Notes: generated by a model from the sequence alone, not told the origin. Counted from the stretch's first letter, positions 52,070 to 61,479 are shown. The stretch: 64,000 nucleotides of DNA from CALNXN01 sp942490645 (GCA_942490645.1 CALNXN010000006.1:229814-293813); one strand, 5' to 3'. Made by a program: numbers and translations.

Positions 52070-52766
52070 CATTGCGACGATCCTTGAGTGAGATGACATC
52101 GACGGGCAGTGGGTCAGGACGCACGAAGCGTTCCAACTGGTCCCTGGACAAGTCCCAGTGTTGCAGGGTCAGATCAATCGCCAGGGCCGTTTCACCTGCT
52201 TCGATCGCGCTGATCATGGCGTCGTGCTGGTCCGTGGCCTTGGCGATCAGTGCCTGTTCGGAGGAGGACGCGGGGCGATAGAAGGTCTGGCTGAGCCGGG
52301 TGTGATCGATCAGCAAACGGCTGAGCGAGGCGACAAGGTAGGGGTTATGCGCCATGTCACCGATCACGCCGTGAAAGCGGTGATTGGACAGGGCGGCGGC
52401 GGCGGCATCGCCCGCGCGGGTGTCTTGCACAAAGGCAACCTGGGCGTCTTTCAGCGCTTCCAACTGACGTACGGTACGATTTTCAGCGGCGAGACGGGCG
52501 ATGTTGGCATAGACCATGGGCGCTGTCTGAAAAAACGTGCGCATTGTGGCCACGTCCATTGACGCGACCTTGGCCCCGCGATTTTCCTGAAGCGAGATGT
52601 ACCCTGCCCCCGCCAGCCGTTGCAGCACCTCGCGCAGCGGCGTGCGTGATATTCCGTAATGCGCGGCCAGTGATGCCTCGTCCAGCAAGGAACCCGGCTC
52701 CAATTCTGTGGCGAGGATGCGCAACTGCATGTCGTCCAAGCAAGCCTCTTTTGAGAATCGTGTCAT
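52062..52766 (-). CDS. GntR (FadR-type) transcriptional regulator
   Basis: 234 residues: winged helix with SLLDEASLAAHYGISRTPLR and EVLQRLAGAGYISLQENRGA (about 25-75), then an all-helical FCD effector domain with NHRFHGVIGDMAHNPYLVAS. It heads the catabolic operon and probably represses it until a pathway acid binds. AGGGGGGC precedes the start at 52766. A likely operator lies just upstream. Confidence 0.9.
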   Translation of the reverse strand: MTRFSKEACLDDMQLRILATELEPGSLLDEASLAAHYGISRTPLREVLQRLAGAGYISLQENRGAKVASMDVATMRTFFQTAPMVYANIARLAAENRTVRQLEALKDAQVAFVQDTRAGDAAAAALSNHRFHGVIGDMAHNPYLVASLSRLLIDHTRLSQTFYRPASSSEQALIAKATDQHDAMISAIEAGETALAIDLTLQHWDLSRDQLERFVRPDPLPVDVISLKDRRNAI

Positions 52767-52779
52767 GCAGCCCCCCTTT

Positions 52780-52798
52780 TGTATACACGTTGTACACA
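52780..52798. promoter_or_regulatory. Probable GntR operator
   Basis: TGTATACA and TGTACACA are spaced by three bases, giving an imperfect inverted repeat centred near 52789 and only about 15 bases before the gntR start codon. Size, symmetry and TGTAnACA half-sites fit FadR-subfamily operators. Binding there would block the whole operon and gntR itself. Confidence 0.55.
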
Positions 52799-52861
52799 TT
52801 AAAAGACGCCGTCAAGCGTGATGTTTCGGCCGAGCCAAGGACGCAGGGCGTACAGGGTGTG

Positions 52862-53890
52862 TCAGGTAATTGAATAGACGTCCAATGGCTCAGAAAAGCC
52901 CTTGAAGCTGACCCGTGGATGGGTCGTGACGGTGTCACCCGCATCCAGCGCATCGCGTGTTGTCTGATCAACCAGAATTGCGCAATTCGCCACCTTGGTG
53001 TGGGCCTCGAGACGCGCCGCGAGGTTCACCTTGTCACCAATGCAGGTGTAGGTCGCCCGATCTTGCGTGCCCGCATATCCGGCCACCATTTCGCCCGTCG
53101 CAATGCCCACTCCAATTCTGATTTCAGGCCGTGCGCTTGCGGCGCGGTCCAGGTTGAAATCCGCAATCATGGCCAGCATGTCACGCGCGGCACCAACCGC
53201 GCTTTTGGCGGGGTCATCAAGGTGCTGCGGCGCACCGAAGACGGCCATCAGACCATCCCCGATCATCAGCGTCACGACACCGCCCTGACTGTCGATCGCC
53301 TCGAACATAAGCGTGTAATAGATGTTGAGCAGTTCGATGGTCTCTTCGGGGGGCTGGTCCTCGGACAAGGCCGTGAACCCCCTGATATCGCAAAACAACA
53401 CAGACGCGTTCACGCGCCGTCCGCCCAGCGCAAAACCGGATTCCTGAAGGTCTTCAGCCACCTCACGGGTCGCGAACCGCTTGAGCAGAACTTTCTGCTC
53501 ATCCCGCAAGCGCTTCTTTTCGAGGCTGGTTGACAGCCGCGCCTTGAGCAGCACCTTGTTCACCGGTTTGGGCAAGTAGTCTTCGGCCCCCAATTCGATA
53601 CATCGGACGATGTTTTCGACGCCCTCGACCGAAGACGTTACGATCACGGGCATATCGCGCAGCTTTGGGTCAAGCTTGATCGCTTCGAGCACCTCGAACC
53701 CGTCCATCTGAGGCATTTCGATATCCAACAGCAACAGATCATACGTCGCCTCTTGCAGACGCGCCATCGCATCGCGCCCATCTTCGGCCAGCGTGGCGTG
53801 ATAGCCCAACATTTCGACGCTACGCGACAACAGCAGGCGGTTGACCTTGTTGTCATCCACGATCAGCAAACGCGCGGTCCCGTCACCCAT
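52862..53890 (-). CDS. Response regulator with class III nucleotide cyclase output
   Basis: 342 residues: REC domain (about 7-120) with phospho-acceptor Asp56 in LLLLDIEMPQMDG and Lys108 in LPKPV, then a class III cyclase domain (about 160-340). The two metal Asp are 168 (FCDIRGF) and 212 (IGDGLMAVFG); transition-state Asn289 and Arg293 are in KVNLAARLE. Thr282 takes the second substrate position, as in class IIIb adenylate cyclases, while the usual Lys is Leu208. It probably makes cAMP when phosphorylated. The start overlaps the Hpt gene. Confidence 0.9.
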   Translation of the reverse strand: MGDGTARLLIVDDNKVNRLLLSRSVEMLGYHATLAEDGRDAMARLQEATYDLLLLDIEMPQMDGFEVLEAIKLDPKLRDMPVIVTSSVEGVENIVRCIELGAEDYLPKPVNKVLLKARLSTSLEKKRLRDEQKVLLKRFATREVAEDLQESGFALGGRRVNASVLFCDIRGFTALSEDQPPEETIELLNIYYTLMFEAIDSQGGVVTLMIGDGLMAVFGAPQHLDDPAKSAVGAARDMLAMIADFNLDRAASARPEIRIGVGIATGEMVAGYAGTQDRATYTCIGDKVNLAARLEAHTKVANCAILVDQTTRDALDAGDTVTTHPRVSFKGFSEPLDVYSIT

Positions 53891-54221
53891 GCGCAAGCGC
53901 CTTGAGCGAGGCTGCGGCGCGCAGGTATTCGGCCTCAAGCGTGGCAATGTCCTGTGCCGACGGATCCGTCGGCCCCGCCAACTCCATCTGCCGGGCCAGC
54001 CCCGACAATGCAGCAGCACCAAAAACATCCGCGTTCGACTTGATCGAATGGGCCGCTCGGCGGAACCCATCCTGATCGCCAGCCTCTTGCGCCGAGTTGA
54101 GATCTGCGATCATGCCCGGTGCTTCGGCCAGAAAAGTGGTGACCAATTCCTGCGCAAAATCAGCGCCCATACTCTCTTGAAGCTCGATGAAAACGGCGGG
54201 GTCCACGGCGGCATCGCTCAT
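53883..54221 (-). CDS. Hpt phosphotransfer protein
   Basis: 112-residue four-helix Hpt domain. The phosphorylated His58 lies in RRAAHSIKSNADVFGA, the classical AHxLKS-type motif. It should carry phosphate between the receiver domains of the kinase upstream and the REC-cyclase downstream. It begins two bases after the kinase stop and overlaps the cyclase gene by eight bases, so the three are co-expressed. Confidence 0.92.
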   Translation of the reverse strand: MSDAAVDPAVFIELQESMGADFAQELVTTFLAEAPGMIADLNSAQEAGDQDGFRRAAHSIKSNADVFGAAALSGLARQMELAGPTDPSAQDIATLEAEYLRAAASLKALAHG

Positions 54222-54223
54222 TG

Positions 54224-57200
54224 CTATTTCCTATCACGTTTGGGCACGGTGGTCAGGGCGGCCAGCAGATGTTCCACCCGGATTGGTTTGGCAATGTAGT
54301 CGTCCATCCCGGCGGCCAGACACATCTCGCGGTCGCCCTGCATGGCGTTGGCGGTCATTGCGATGATCTTGGGCCGATCTTCTGGCGGGTTCTGACCGGT
54401 GATGCGACGCGAGGCCTCCAGCCCGTCCATTTCCGGCATCTGTACATCCATCAGGATCAGGTCGTAGGTCTGCCGGTCAACGCTTTCCAGGGCCTCCACG
54501 CCGTTGCTGGCCAGATCGGCGCGATAGCCCATTTGTTCGAGCAGACGCAGCGCGAGTTTCTGGTTCACCAGATTGTCTTCTGCCAGCAGGATGCGCAGCG
54601 GATGACGACGCGCGATTTCGGGGTCAAGCTTGGGCCGGTCGGTGCTTTTGGGGGCGGGCTTGGACGACGTTTGGGGGGCAAAGAGCGTCACAAGCGTATC
54701 AAAGAGTTGCGATTGTCGGAGTGGTTTTGCGAGATATGCGGAAAACAGCCCTGCCTCGGCCTCCACATCGCGCAGGCCGAGCGAACTGAACAAGATCAGC
54801 GGTAAATCGGGGCGCGAGCGCGCAATGCGCCGTGCCAATTCCAGCCCATCCATGTCTGGCATATGCATATCCAGAATGGCCAGATCGAAGGCCACACCCT
54901 CGTCGATCCAAGCCAGAGCTTCGCCGGGCACACCCGTCGATTGGACATGTGCCCCCCATTTGCTGGTTTGCAGTGCGAGAATCTTGCGATTGGTGGCGTT
55001 GTCATCGACCACAAGCAATCGCTTGCCAGAGATCTCCGATTGCTCGCCCAGAAGGCTGCGCGACGGGATTTCAGGCAGATCTGCCGCATCGGCGCAGATG
55101 TGGAAATGGAAGGTGGAGCCTTTGCCCTCGCCGTCGCTGGTCGCCCACATCGTGCCGCCCATCAATTCCGCAAGACGCTTGGAAATCGCAAGGCCAAGCC
55201 CCGTGCCGCCGTATTTGCGGGTGGTGGAACTGTCGGCTTGGCTGAACGACTGAAAGAGCCGGCTCATGCCCAGATCGCTGAGGCCGATGCCGGTGTCGCG
55301 CACGGAAAAGGACAGCTTGATCTGGCCATCGGTCATTGGCGCGGCTTTTACGATCAGAACGACCTCGCCCTCTTGGGTGAACTTGATCGCATTGGACAGC
55401 AGGTTCAGCAAAATCTGGCGCAGTCGGGTCAGATCGGCACTGACCGCGGGCGGCACGCTGTCGTCATAGATATAGGCCACATCCAGCTGTTTTTCGGCCG
55501 CTCGCGTGCTGACCAGATCAAGCGCCCCTTCGATACAGTCGCGCAGATCAAAGGGATGGTTCTCGATGTCCATTTGCCCGGCTTCGATCTTGGAGAAATC
55601 CAGGATCTCGTTGATGATCCCCAAGAGCGCATCGCCACTGTCGCGGATGGTGCGGGCATAATCGCTTTGTTCGTCATCCAGCGCCGTGTCGATCAGCAAC
55701 CCACTCATCCCGATCACCGCATTCATTGGCGTGCGGATCTCGTGGCTCATCGTAGCAAGGAAGGCGCTCTTGGCCTCATTGGCCTTTTCGGCAGCGGCGC
55801 GGGCGTCCTGAGCCTCGCGGAAGAGACGCACGTTCTCGATGGCGATCACAGCCTGATCGCAGAAGGACTCGGCAAGCTTGATTTCATCACTGGTAAACGC
55901 ACGTGCGGCTGTTGTTCGCGAAAAGATCAGCACACCGACACAGTCCTGCTCTCGCATCAGCGGCATATATAGGACCGATTTCAATTTGAACTTCTCGAAA
56001 GTTTCGATTTCGTGCATGGGCAGGTCAACGGCGGTGTGATCGGCAATGTGCACCAAATCACCGGTCGCAATGACCTGCGATGGAAAATTGCGCGCTGGAT
56101 CAATCGAAATTGGTTCGCTTTTGAGGGATTCAAGCGGCCCGCCGTCGCTGACGCCTGCAACCGGGGTCACGGTGCCCTTTTCTTCGGCATCGCGCAGCAG
56201 GACCACCACGCCATCGCAGCCCAAAAGCCGTGTTCCGGCATACGCGATTGCATGGAAAACAGGCGTCGTATCGGTGGGGGATTGGCTGATCACGCGCAAC
56301 ACATCGGCGCTGGCAGTCTGGCGCGCCAAAGCGGCCTGCGTTTCCTTGAACAGACGCGCGTTCTGGATCGCGATCACCGCTTGATCGGCAAAACCACGCA
56401 GGATGCTCTGTTCCTTGATCCTGAACGGACGATCCCTGCGTGCCACACCAACAACACCTATGGCCGCGCCCTCCCAAATCATCGGAGCGAACGCTACGGA
56501 AAAATTCGACGCACTTCGTGCAATGCGTTTCAGGGCTTCGGGGGCGTCAGGGTTTTCCAAGACATTGGCAAAATGGGTGACCTGGAGCGAGGTAACGGCA
56601 GAGCCAATGGGCGAGTTTTCAACTTTTGCCGGAAAGCCGCCTGCCACAACATCAAGATGCCGCCCAAGATAAGAAGACAGCTCAAGTTCACCCTCGTCGT
56701 TCAACAAAGTGACGGTCAACTCTTCACCATTGAACAGCGTCTTGCAGCTATCGAGGATTTTCTCGAACACAGGCTGTGAATCCTTGACCGATTGGCTGAT
56801 CACGTTGAGGATTTCAGCAGAGGCCTTTTGTTGCTCCAACGCCTCGGTCACCTCGGCGGTCCGTTCCTGCAATGCTCCGAATACTTGTGTGTTGTTGATA
56901 GCGATGACCGCTTGTGCCGCAAACGTTTCCATCAGGCTGATCTGTCTTGGCGAAAATGGCGACACCTTCGAGTCCGCCAGTACGAGAACGCCAACAACAG
57001 CTTGCTCCTGAATCAGCGGCACCCCAAGAATGGACCGGTATGACCCGATCTGTGCTGCTTGTTTCCATTTGTAGTCATCGGACTCGGTGTCTTCATAATA
57101 AACCGTCTCGCCCAACGAAGCCGTTTCTCCGATGCAACTGCCCGACCCCGGTGCAACCGGATTGGCCCGCAGGTATCGAATGAAGTCGTCTTCTATTTGG

Positions 57201-60200
57201 TGAGTTGATTTGATGTGAAACAAGCCATCCTCGGGATCAAGAAACGCCATCGCGGCGTATTGCGGGCTGCAAATCCGCGCGGCGACAGTCAAGATTTCGT
57301 CCAAAACCGGATCAAGCTCGTTCGGAGACTTGGAAATGACCGTCAATACATTTGACGATGCTTTCTGATACTCCAGCGCCTCCTCCACTTCCGCCGTACG
57401 TTGCTGGAGCTCATCGAAAAGCCGGGCATTGGAAATCGCGATCACGGCCTGAGCCGCGAAGGTTTCGACCAGCGCAATTTGTTTGGCCTCGAACGCTCTT
57501 GGATCGCCATGCGCCAGAGATATGACGCCAACCGTCGCCCCGTCCTTGATCAAGGGCACCCCAATGGTCGACTGGAATTTGCCGCGATGCGCGGCCTCTT
57601 TCCATTCATAGGTGTCGTCGTTTTCCGTATCCTCGATGTAGACGGTCTTGCCCAGCAGCGCCGTTCGTCCCGTGCATGATCCATTCCCCTTTTCGATGGG
57701 ATTGGCTTGCAGGTAGTCAAAGAAGTCCTGTTCAACATTCAAGGCCGTGACCATGTGGTACCGCCCGTCAGCGGGATCCAGCAATGCCACATAGGCATAT
57801 TGCGGATGACAAATTCCCGCGGCGACCTCCAAAATCGCATCCAGGACAGGCATCAGTTCATTCGGCGAGCGTGAAATGACATCGAGCACCTCGGAGGTGG
57901 CCGTCTGATACTTCAGCGCTTCGGTCACTTCGGCCGTGCGGTCCTGCGTTTCGCGCAAGAGGCGGGCGTTTTCGATAGCAATGCTGGCCTGACTGGCGAA
58001 GCTTTGGACCAGTTCGATATTGGTGGCTGACGGCGGGGACGTATCAGGCCAGCCAAGATTGATGGCCCCCCAGATCCGCCCGTCGGCCCTGATGGGAACA
58101 CCCATGAGCCGCCTGAAGCCTGCTTGCGCCGCCAGTTCTGGAGCAAAGTAATCTCTGTCGGCCAATACGTCGTCGATATGAGTAACAGTCCCGTTTTTTA
58201 CCGTCCGGGGTGACAGACGCCCCTCGCCATCTTTGAAGGGATAGCCCGCTAGTAATTCAGCTTCCGCATCCGGTGCAAATCCGTGCTGGGCGCAGAAATG
58301 ATACCATTCGCCATCATACCGGTCGAGCGCACAGAAGCTGGCACCACAGAGTTCCGCAGATTTTTTGACAATCAGGTCAAACACGGGTTGCAGATCCGTT
58401 GTGGACTCGTTGATGACCTGAAGGATTTCGGCACTGGCCTGTTCGCGCACCAGCGCATCTTGCGTTTCAATGAACAACCGCGTGTTCTGAAGCGCGATGA
58501 TGGCCTGATCTCGGAAGGATTCCGCCAGCGCGATTTCAGCGGCTGAAAACGCCAGTTTGGTGGTGGTGCCCAATGCCAGCGATCCAAGGCTTTGACCACC
58601 CTGCATCAAAGGCAGGTAAATGGCACCTGTCAAACCCAATTGCTGACCGCGGCTTATCTCATGCTCCGGCAAATCGTAGTTGACCCAATCCACGATGTGT
58701 TGCGTTTCGCCAGTGTGCATCGCGCGAGACGGGAAATTCTTGTCCGGTGTCACCGGCAGCAAGGGGCGTCCGTCGGCAGCAAACTTGGGCGCAAGCTTCT
58801 GCGCACCTTCGAGAATCTTGTCCGTGATCAAATCCCCACCGCGCCGTGCCCCTGCGGCGGGCCAGTAATCCGCGCCTTCCCGAAGATGCAGGATCGCCAT
58901 GTCGCAGTCGATCATCCGACATGCACTGCTGACGATCACGTCAAGAACGGGCTGCACGTCAGTGGGCGACTGGCTGATGGACCGCAGTATGTCAGATGTG
59001 ACGATCTGCTGTTCCAGCGCCTCCTGCGTTTCATTGAAAAGGCGCGCATTTTCGATGGCGATGCTCGCTTGATCGGCAAAGGTTTCGACGAGAGAAACAT
59101 CCGACGCCTCTGGCTCGTAACCCGCAGGCCACCCCAGTGAAATCGCACCCCAAATATTATCGCCGACGCGAATGGGAACGCCCATCGCGCGGCCAATGTT
59201 GTTTTTGCGTGCCAGAAGGTGGTCGTAATAGTCCTCTGACTGGGCGTCCGGGATCGTGATCGTCGTGCCCGCGTTATGCACCTGGCCTGCGATCGTGCTG
59301 TCGTGCAGGGGGATGGTGTCGCGCACACCTGCGTCTTTCAGCGCGTCCGCAGCATAGCCATAACTCGCCAGATACGCAGACATTCCACCGTTGAATTGCA
59401 ACAACATGCAGTAACTGGCGTTGCAGATATCGGCGGCCGTCTTCACAACCGCATCAAACACCGGCTGGATGTCCGTCGGAGATTTTCCGATGACCCGCAA
59501 AATGTCAGATGTCGCCGTCTGGCGGGCAAGTGCGGCCTGTGTTTCAGAGAACTGCCGCGTGTTTTCAATGGCAATCACGGCTTGAGCAGCGAACCCCTCG
59601 ACCAAGTCGATTTCATCCTTGGTGTAGGGCTTCACCTCGTCGCGAAGAAGGAGCAAGCAGCCAATACCCTCATCCTTCAGCACCAGTGGCACAAAAAGGG
59701 CGCTGCGCGCGCCCATGAGGTTGTCGGTAATCTCGTGGCGCGGGTCACCTGTGTGTTTCTTGCGCGTGTCGACGAGATCTGAAACCGATTTTGTCTGTCG
59801 GCTCAAAATGGCGTCTGCGGTGATGGACGTCCCAGGCTCCATAGTGAATTTGCCATCGTGCCAAAGTTGCTGAAGAACATCTGGAAACCCGATCGTGGCA
59901 ACGAGGTTTTGTGCAGCATCACCTTCGCGCGTCAGCACAAGGGCAGAAAACAATGAATCGCAGAGGTCATTCGCCAAACTGACGATCAAATCAAAGATCG
60001 GCTGTTCGTCATCGCGACTTTGGTTGATGACATTCAGAACCTGCTTTGTCGCCGCCTCATGCTGGAGCCGCGTTTCAAGTTCGCGGTAGTTTCGCACATT
60101 CTGAATGGCGATGCTGGCTTGCCCAGCAAAGGTTTCCAGCAGATCGACATCTGTCTCTTTCGGGCTGCTGCCTTCTGACCAAGCCGTTATGATAATCCCC

Positions 60201-60643
60201 CAGATGCCGTCCCGGGTTTTGATCGGTACACCCGTCAGGTGCTTGAACTTGTTGTCTTTCGCGACCTTGTTGTCAAAATAGCTGTCCGATTGCGCATCGG
60301 GAATGTGAAATGCTTTCCCGCTTGCGATGACGTTCTCGGCAATAGAACCTGCCGCCGGTGGCGATGGGTAATCGGCCAGATAGCCCGCCATGAACGCCTC
60401 AGTAAAGCCATGGCTCGCGCAGTAGTGGATCATGGTCCCGTCATAGCGCCACAAGATGCAGAATTGCGTTTTGCACAGCTCTGTCGTGCTGCGGGCAATG
60501 GTGTCAAAGACCGGCTGAATGTCCGTGGTAGACGCCTCTACGGTGGCGAGGATTTCGGCAACAGCGGCTGCGCGCGCTTTTTGCTCTTCAAGCTCGCGCC
60601 TGAGGGATTGCACGTCCTGCGCAAGGTCTACGTCGGATGACAT
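54224..60643 (-). CDS. Giant hybrid histidine kinase with nine GAF domains
   Basis: 2139 residues with no signal peptide or membrane helix, so cytoplasmic. After a short coiled coil (about 5-30), nine GAF modules of roughly 170-180 residues fill about 31-1600. Each opens with a variant of ILxVIxxSPTDxQPVFD and closes with QAxIAIxNxRLFxETQ. Then come HisKA with His1634 (MSHEIRTPMNAVIG), an ATPase domain (LLSNAIKF, GTGLGLAISKRL), and two receivers with Asp near 1925 (LAILDMHMPDMDG) and near 2066 (LILMDVQMPEMDG). GAF modules 1, 3 and 5 form one subtype (MGVPI-W-GAI/GII blocks), and 6 and 7 another (GxGSCxGxTAxLGxTVYxED). Ligands unknown. Head of the Hpt-cyclase operon. Confidence 0.95.
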   Translation of the reverse strand: MSSDVDLAQDVQSLRRELEEQKARAAAVAEILATVEASTTDIQPVFDTIARSTTELCKTQFCILWRYDGTMIHYCASHGFTEAFMAGYLADYPSPPAAGSIAENVIASGKAFHIPDAQSDSYFDNKVAKDNKFKHLTGVPIKTRDGIWGIIITAWSEGSSPKETDVDLLETFAGQASIAIQNVRNYRELETRLQHEAATKQVLNVINQSRDDEQPIFDLIVSLANDLCDSLFSALVLTREGDAAQNLVATIGFPDVLQQLWHDGKFTMEPGTSITADAILSRQTKSVSDLVDTRKKHTGDPRHEITDNLMGARSALFVPLVLKDEGIGCLLLLRDEVKPYTKDEIDLVEGFAAQAVIAIENTRQFSETQAALARQTATSDILRVIGKSPTDIQPVFDAVVKTAADICNASYCMLLQFNGGMSAYLASYGYAADALKDAGVRDTIPLHDSTIAGQVHNAGTTITIPDAQSEDYYDHLLARKNNIGRAMGVPIRVGDNIWGAISLGWPAGYEPEASDVSLVETFADQASIAIENARLFNETQEALEQQIVTSDILRSISQSPTDVQPVLDVIVSSACRMIDCDMAILHLREGADYWPAAGARRGGDLITDKILEGAQKLAPKFAADGRPLLPVTPDKNFPSRAMHTGETQHIVDWVNYDLPEHEISRGQQLGLTGAIYLPLMQGGQSLGSLALGTTTKLAFSAAEIALAESFRDQAIIALQNTRLFIETQDALVREQASAEILQVINESTTDLQPVFDLIVKKSAELCGASFCALDRYDGEWYHFCAQHGFAPDAEAELLAGYPFKDGEGRLSPRTVKNGTVTHIDDVLADRDYFAPELAAQAGFRRLMGVPIRADGRIWGAINLGWPDTSPPSATNIELVQSFASQASIAIENARLLRETQDRTAEVTEALKYQTATSEVLDVISRSPNELMPVLDAILEVAAGICHPQYAYVALLDPADGRYHMVTALNVEQDFFDYLQANPIEKGNGSCTGRTALLGKTVYIEDTENDDTYEWKEAAHRGKFQSTIGVPLIKDGATVGVISLAHGDPRAFEAKQIALVETFAAQAVIAISNARLFDELQQRTAEVEEALEYQKASSNVLTVISKSPNELDPVLDEILTVAARICSPQYAAMAFLDPEDGLFHIKSTHQIEDDFIRYLRANPVAPGSGSCIGETASLGETVYYEDTESDDYKWKQAAQIGSYRSILGVPLIQEQAVVGVLVLADSKVSPFSPRQISLMETFAAQAVIAINNTQVFGALQERTAEVTEALEQQKASAEILNVISQSVKDSQPVFEKILDSCKTLFNGEELTVTLLNDEGELELSSYLGRHLDVVAGGFPAKVENSPIGSAVTSLQVTHFANVLENPDAPEALKRIARSASNFSVAFAPMIWEGAAIGVVGVARRDRPFRIKEQSILRGFADQAVIAIQNARLFKETQAALARQTASADVLRVISQSPTDTTPVFHAIAYAGTRLLGCDGVVVLLRDAEEKGTVTPVAGVSDGGPLESLKSEPISIDPARNFPSQVIATGDLVHIADHTAVDLPMHEIETFEKFKLKSVLYMPLMREQDCVGVLIFSRTTAARAFTSDEIKLAESFCDQAVIAIENVRLFREAQDARAAAEKANEAKSAFLATMSHEIRTPMNAVIGMSGLLIDTALDDEQSDYARTIRDSGDALLGIINEILDFSKIEAGQMDIENHPFDLRDCIEGALDLVSTRAAEKQLDVAYIYDDSVPPAVSADLTRLRQILLNLLSNAIKFTQEGEVVLIVKAAPMTDGQIKLSFSVRDTGIGLSDLGMSRLFQSFSQADSSTTRKYGGTGLGLAISKRLAELMGGTMWATSDGEGKGSTFHFHICADAADLPEIPSRSLLGEQSEISGKRLLVVDDNATNRKILALQTSKWGAHVQSTGVPGEALAWIDEGVAFDLAILDMHMPDMDGLELARRIARSRPDLPLILFSSLGLRDVEAEAGLFSAYLAKPLRQSQLFDTLVTLFAPQTSSKPAPKSTDRPKLDPEIARRHPLRILLAEDNLVNQKLALRLLEQMGYRADLASNGVEALESVDRQTYDLILMDVQMPEMDGLEASRRITGQNPPEDRPKIIAMTANAMQGDREMCLAAGMDDYIAKPIRVEHLLAALTTVPKRDRK

Positions 60644-60911
60644 TTTTCAAACAATTCCAAACGTGCTTTCAAATACAGCAGCAGCCATCGCGCTGCCAAA
60701 ACCATGAAGATGAGACTAACGCCTCATTGGGCAAGCGCAAATCGGTATTTCACCTGTCTCGATTGGAGGTCCGTTTGTTCAACGTGGAAACGGCCAGTCC
60801 AGAGACACAAGGGCGCGAGCAGCACGCGGACTGGGGAATTAACTTTTTGACAAGAATCGGAAATGGCAAGCAAACTGCCAGTTCTGAACATATTTTTCGC
60901 AGATTGATTTT

Positions 60912-61364
60912 ATGTATACATATCGGCATCCCTACCGCCCATTTGAATTCACACCCAGCTATATCGAGCGTCGCGGACAGTTGTCGCTGTTCCGGGCGAT
61001 CAACGTCGGACGGGTGATCGGATTTATCGGGTCGGGTGCGACTGCGGCCTACGGTCGTCCAACCTGGTCCGATCTTGTCGAAACCGCCGTCGCAGCCGTC
61101 AAAGACAGCGCGACGTTGTCCAAGCGGCGCGAGATCAAAGAGACCGAGTGCGCCGTTGCCATCTTCCGGTGTGACGATCTGGATCACCTTGTGAGTCCCG
61201 CAATTCAAAGCCTGAAAGTCTTCGAACAGGTCGTGCATGAGGGCCGTCTCTGTGCGGAAAGCCACGACGTCGATGCTCTCGTTGACGATCAAGCGCTGCC
61301 CGAGAAGCATGCCTGCCTTGAGACGAACATTCAGATGCGTTTCCAACCGCGCAGCAAAGCTTGA
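60912..61364 (+). pseudogene. SIR2-like N-terminal fragment joined to unrelated sequence
   Basis: The first part (about 60912-61115) reads YTYRHPYRPFEFTPSYIERR, then VGRVIGFIGSGATAAYGRPT and WSDLVETAVAAV, matching the nucleotide-binding start of SIR2-like (SIR2_2) proteins. The rest of the open frame, from about 61140, is the antisense of a CHASE-domain gene piece and not part of a SIR2 protein. So this is a truncated gene, possibly from a phage-defence locus. No ribosome-binding site of note. Confidence 0.5.
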
Positions 61365-61479
61365 ACGAAACCAGTCGAGCCTCTTGGACCAAACGTGTTT
61401 CGATGCGGCTTCTTTGATCCAAGAAAACAAATGCTGACACGACAAGTGTTATAAACGAGAGGGTTAGAGGCACGGCCAC
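61140..61479 (-). pseudogene. CHASE-type sensor N-terminal fragment
   Basis: Read on the minus strand, VPLTLSFITLVVSAFVFLDQ is a membrane helix followed by RSRIETRLVQEARLVSF. After a frame change near 61360 the text continues LAARLETHLNVRLKAGMLLG and HDLFEDFQAL, and after a further break IQIVTPEDGN-GALGL. Order and residues fit the start of a CHASE extracellular sensor domain. Nothing downstream of it is present, so it is a 5' remnant of a membrane sensor gene. Confidence 0.45.

Noticed and set aside
60750..61445. A 231-codon minus-strand open frame upstream of the kinase
   Set aside because: It joins part of the CHASE remnant to the antisense of the SIR2-like piece; no single protein family fits it.
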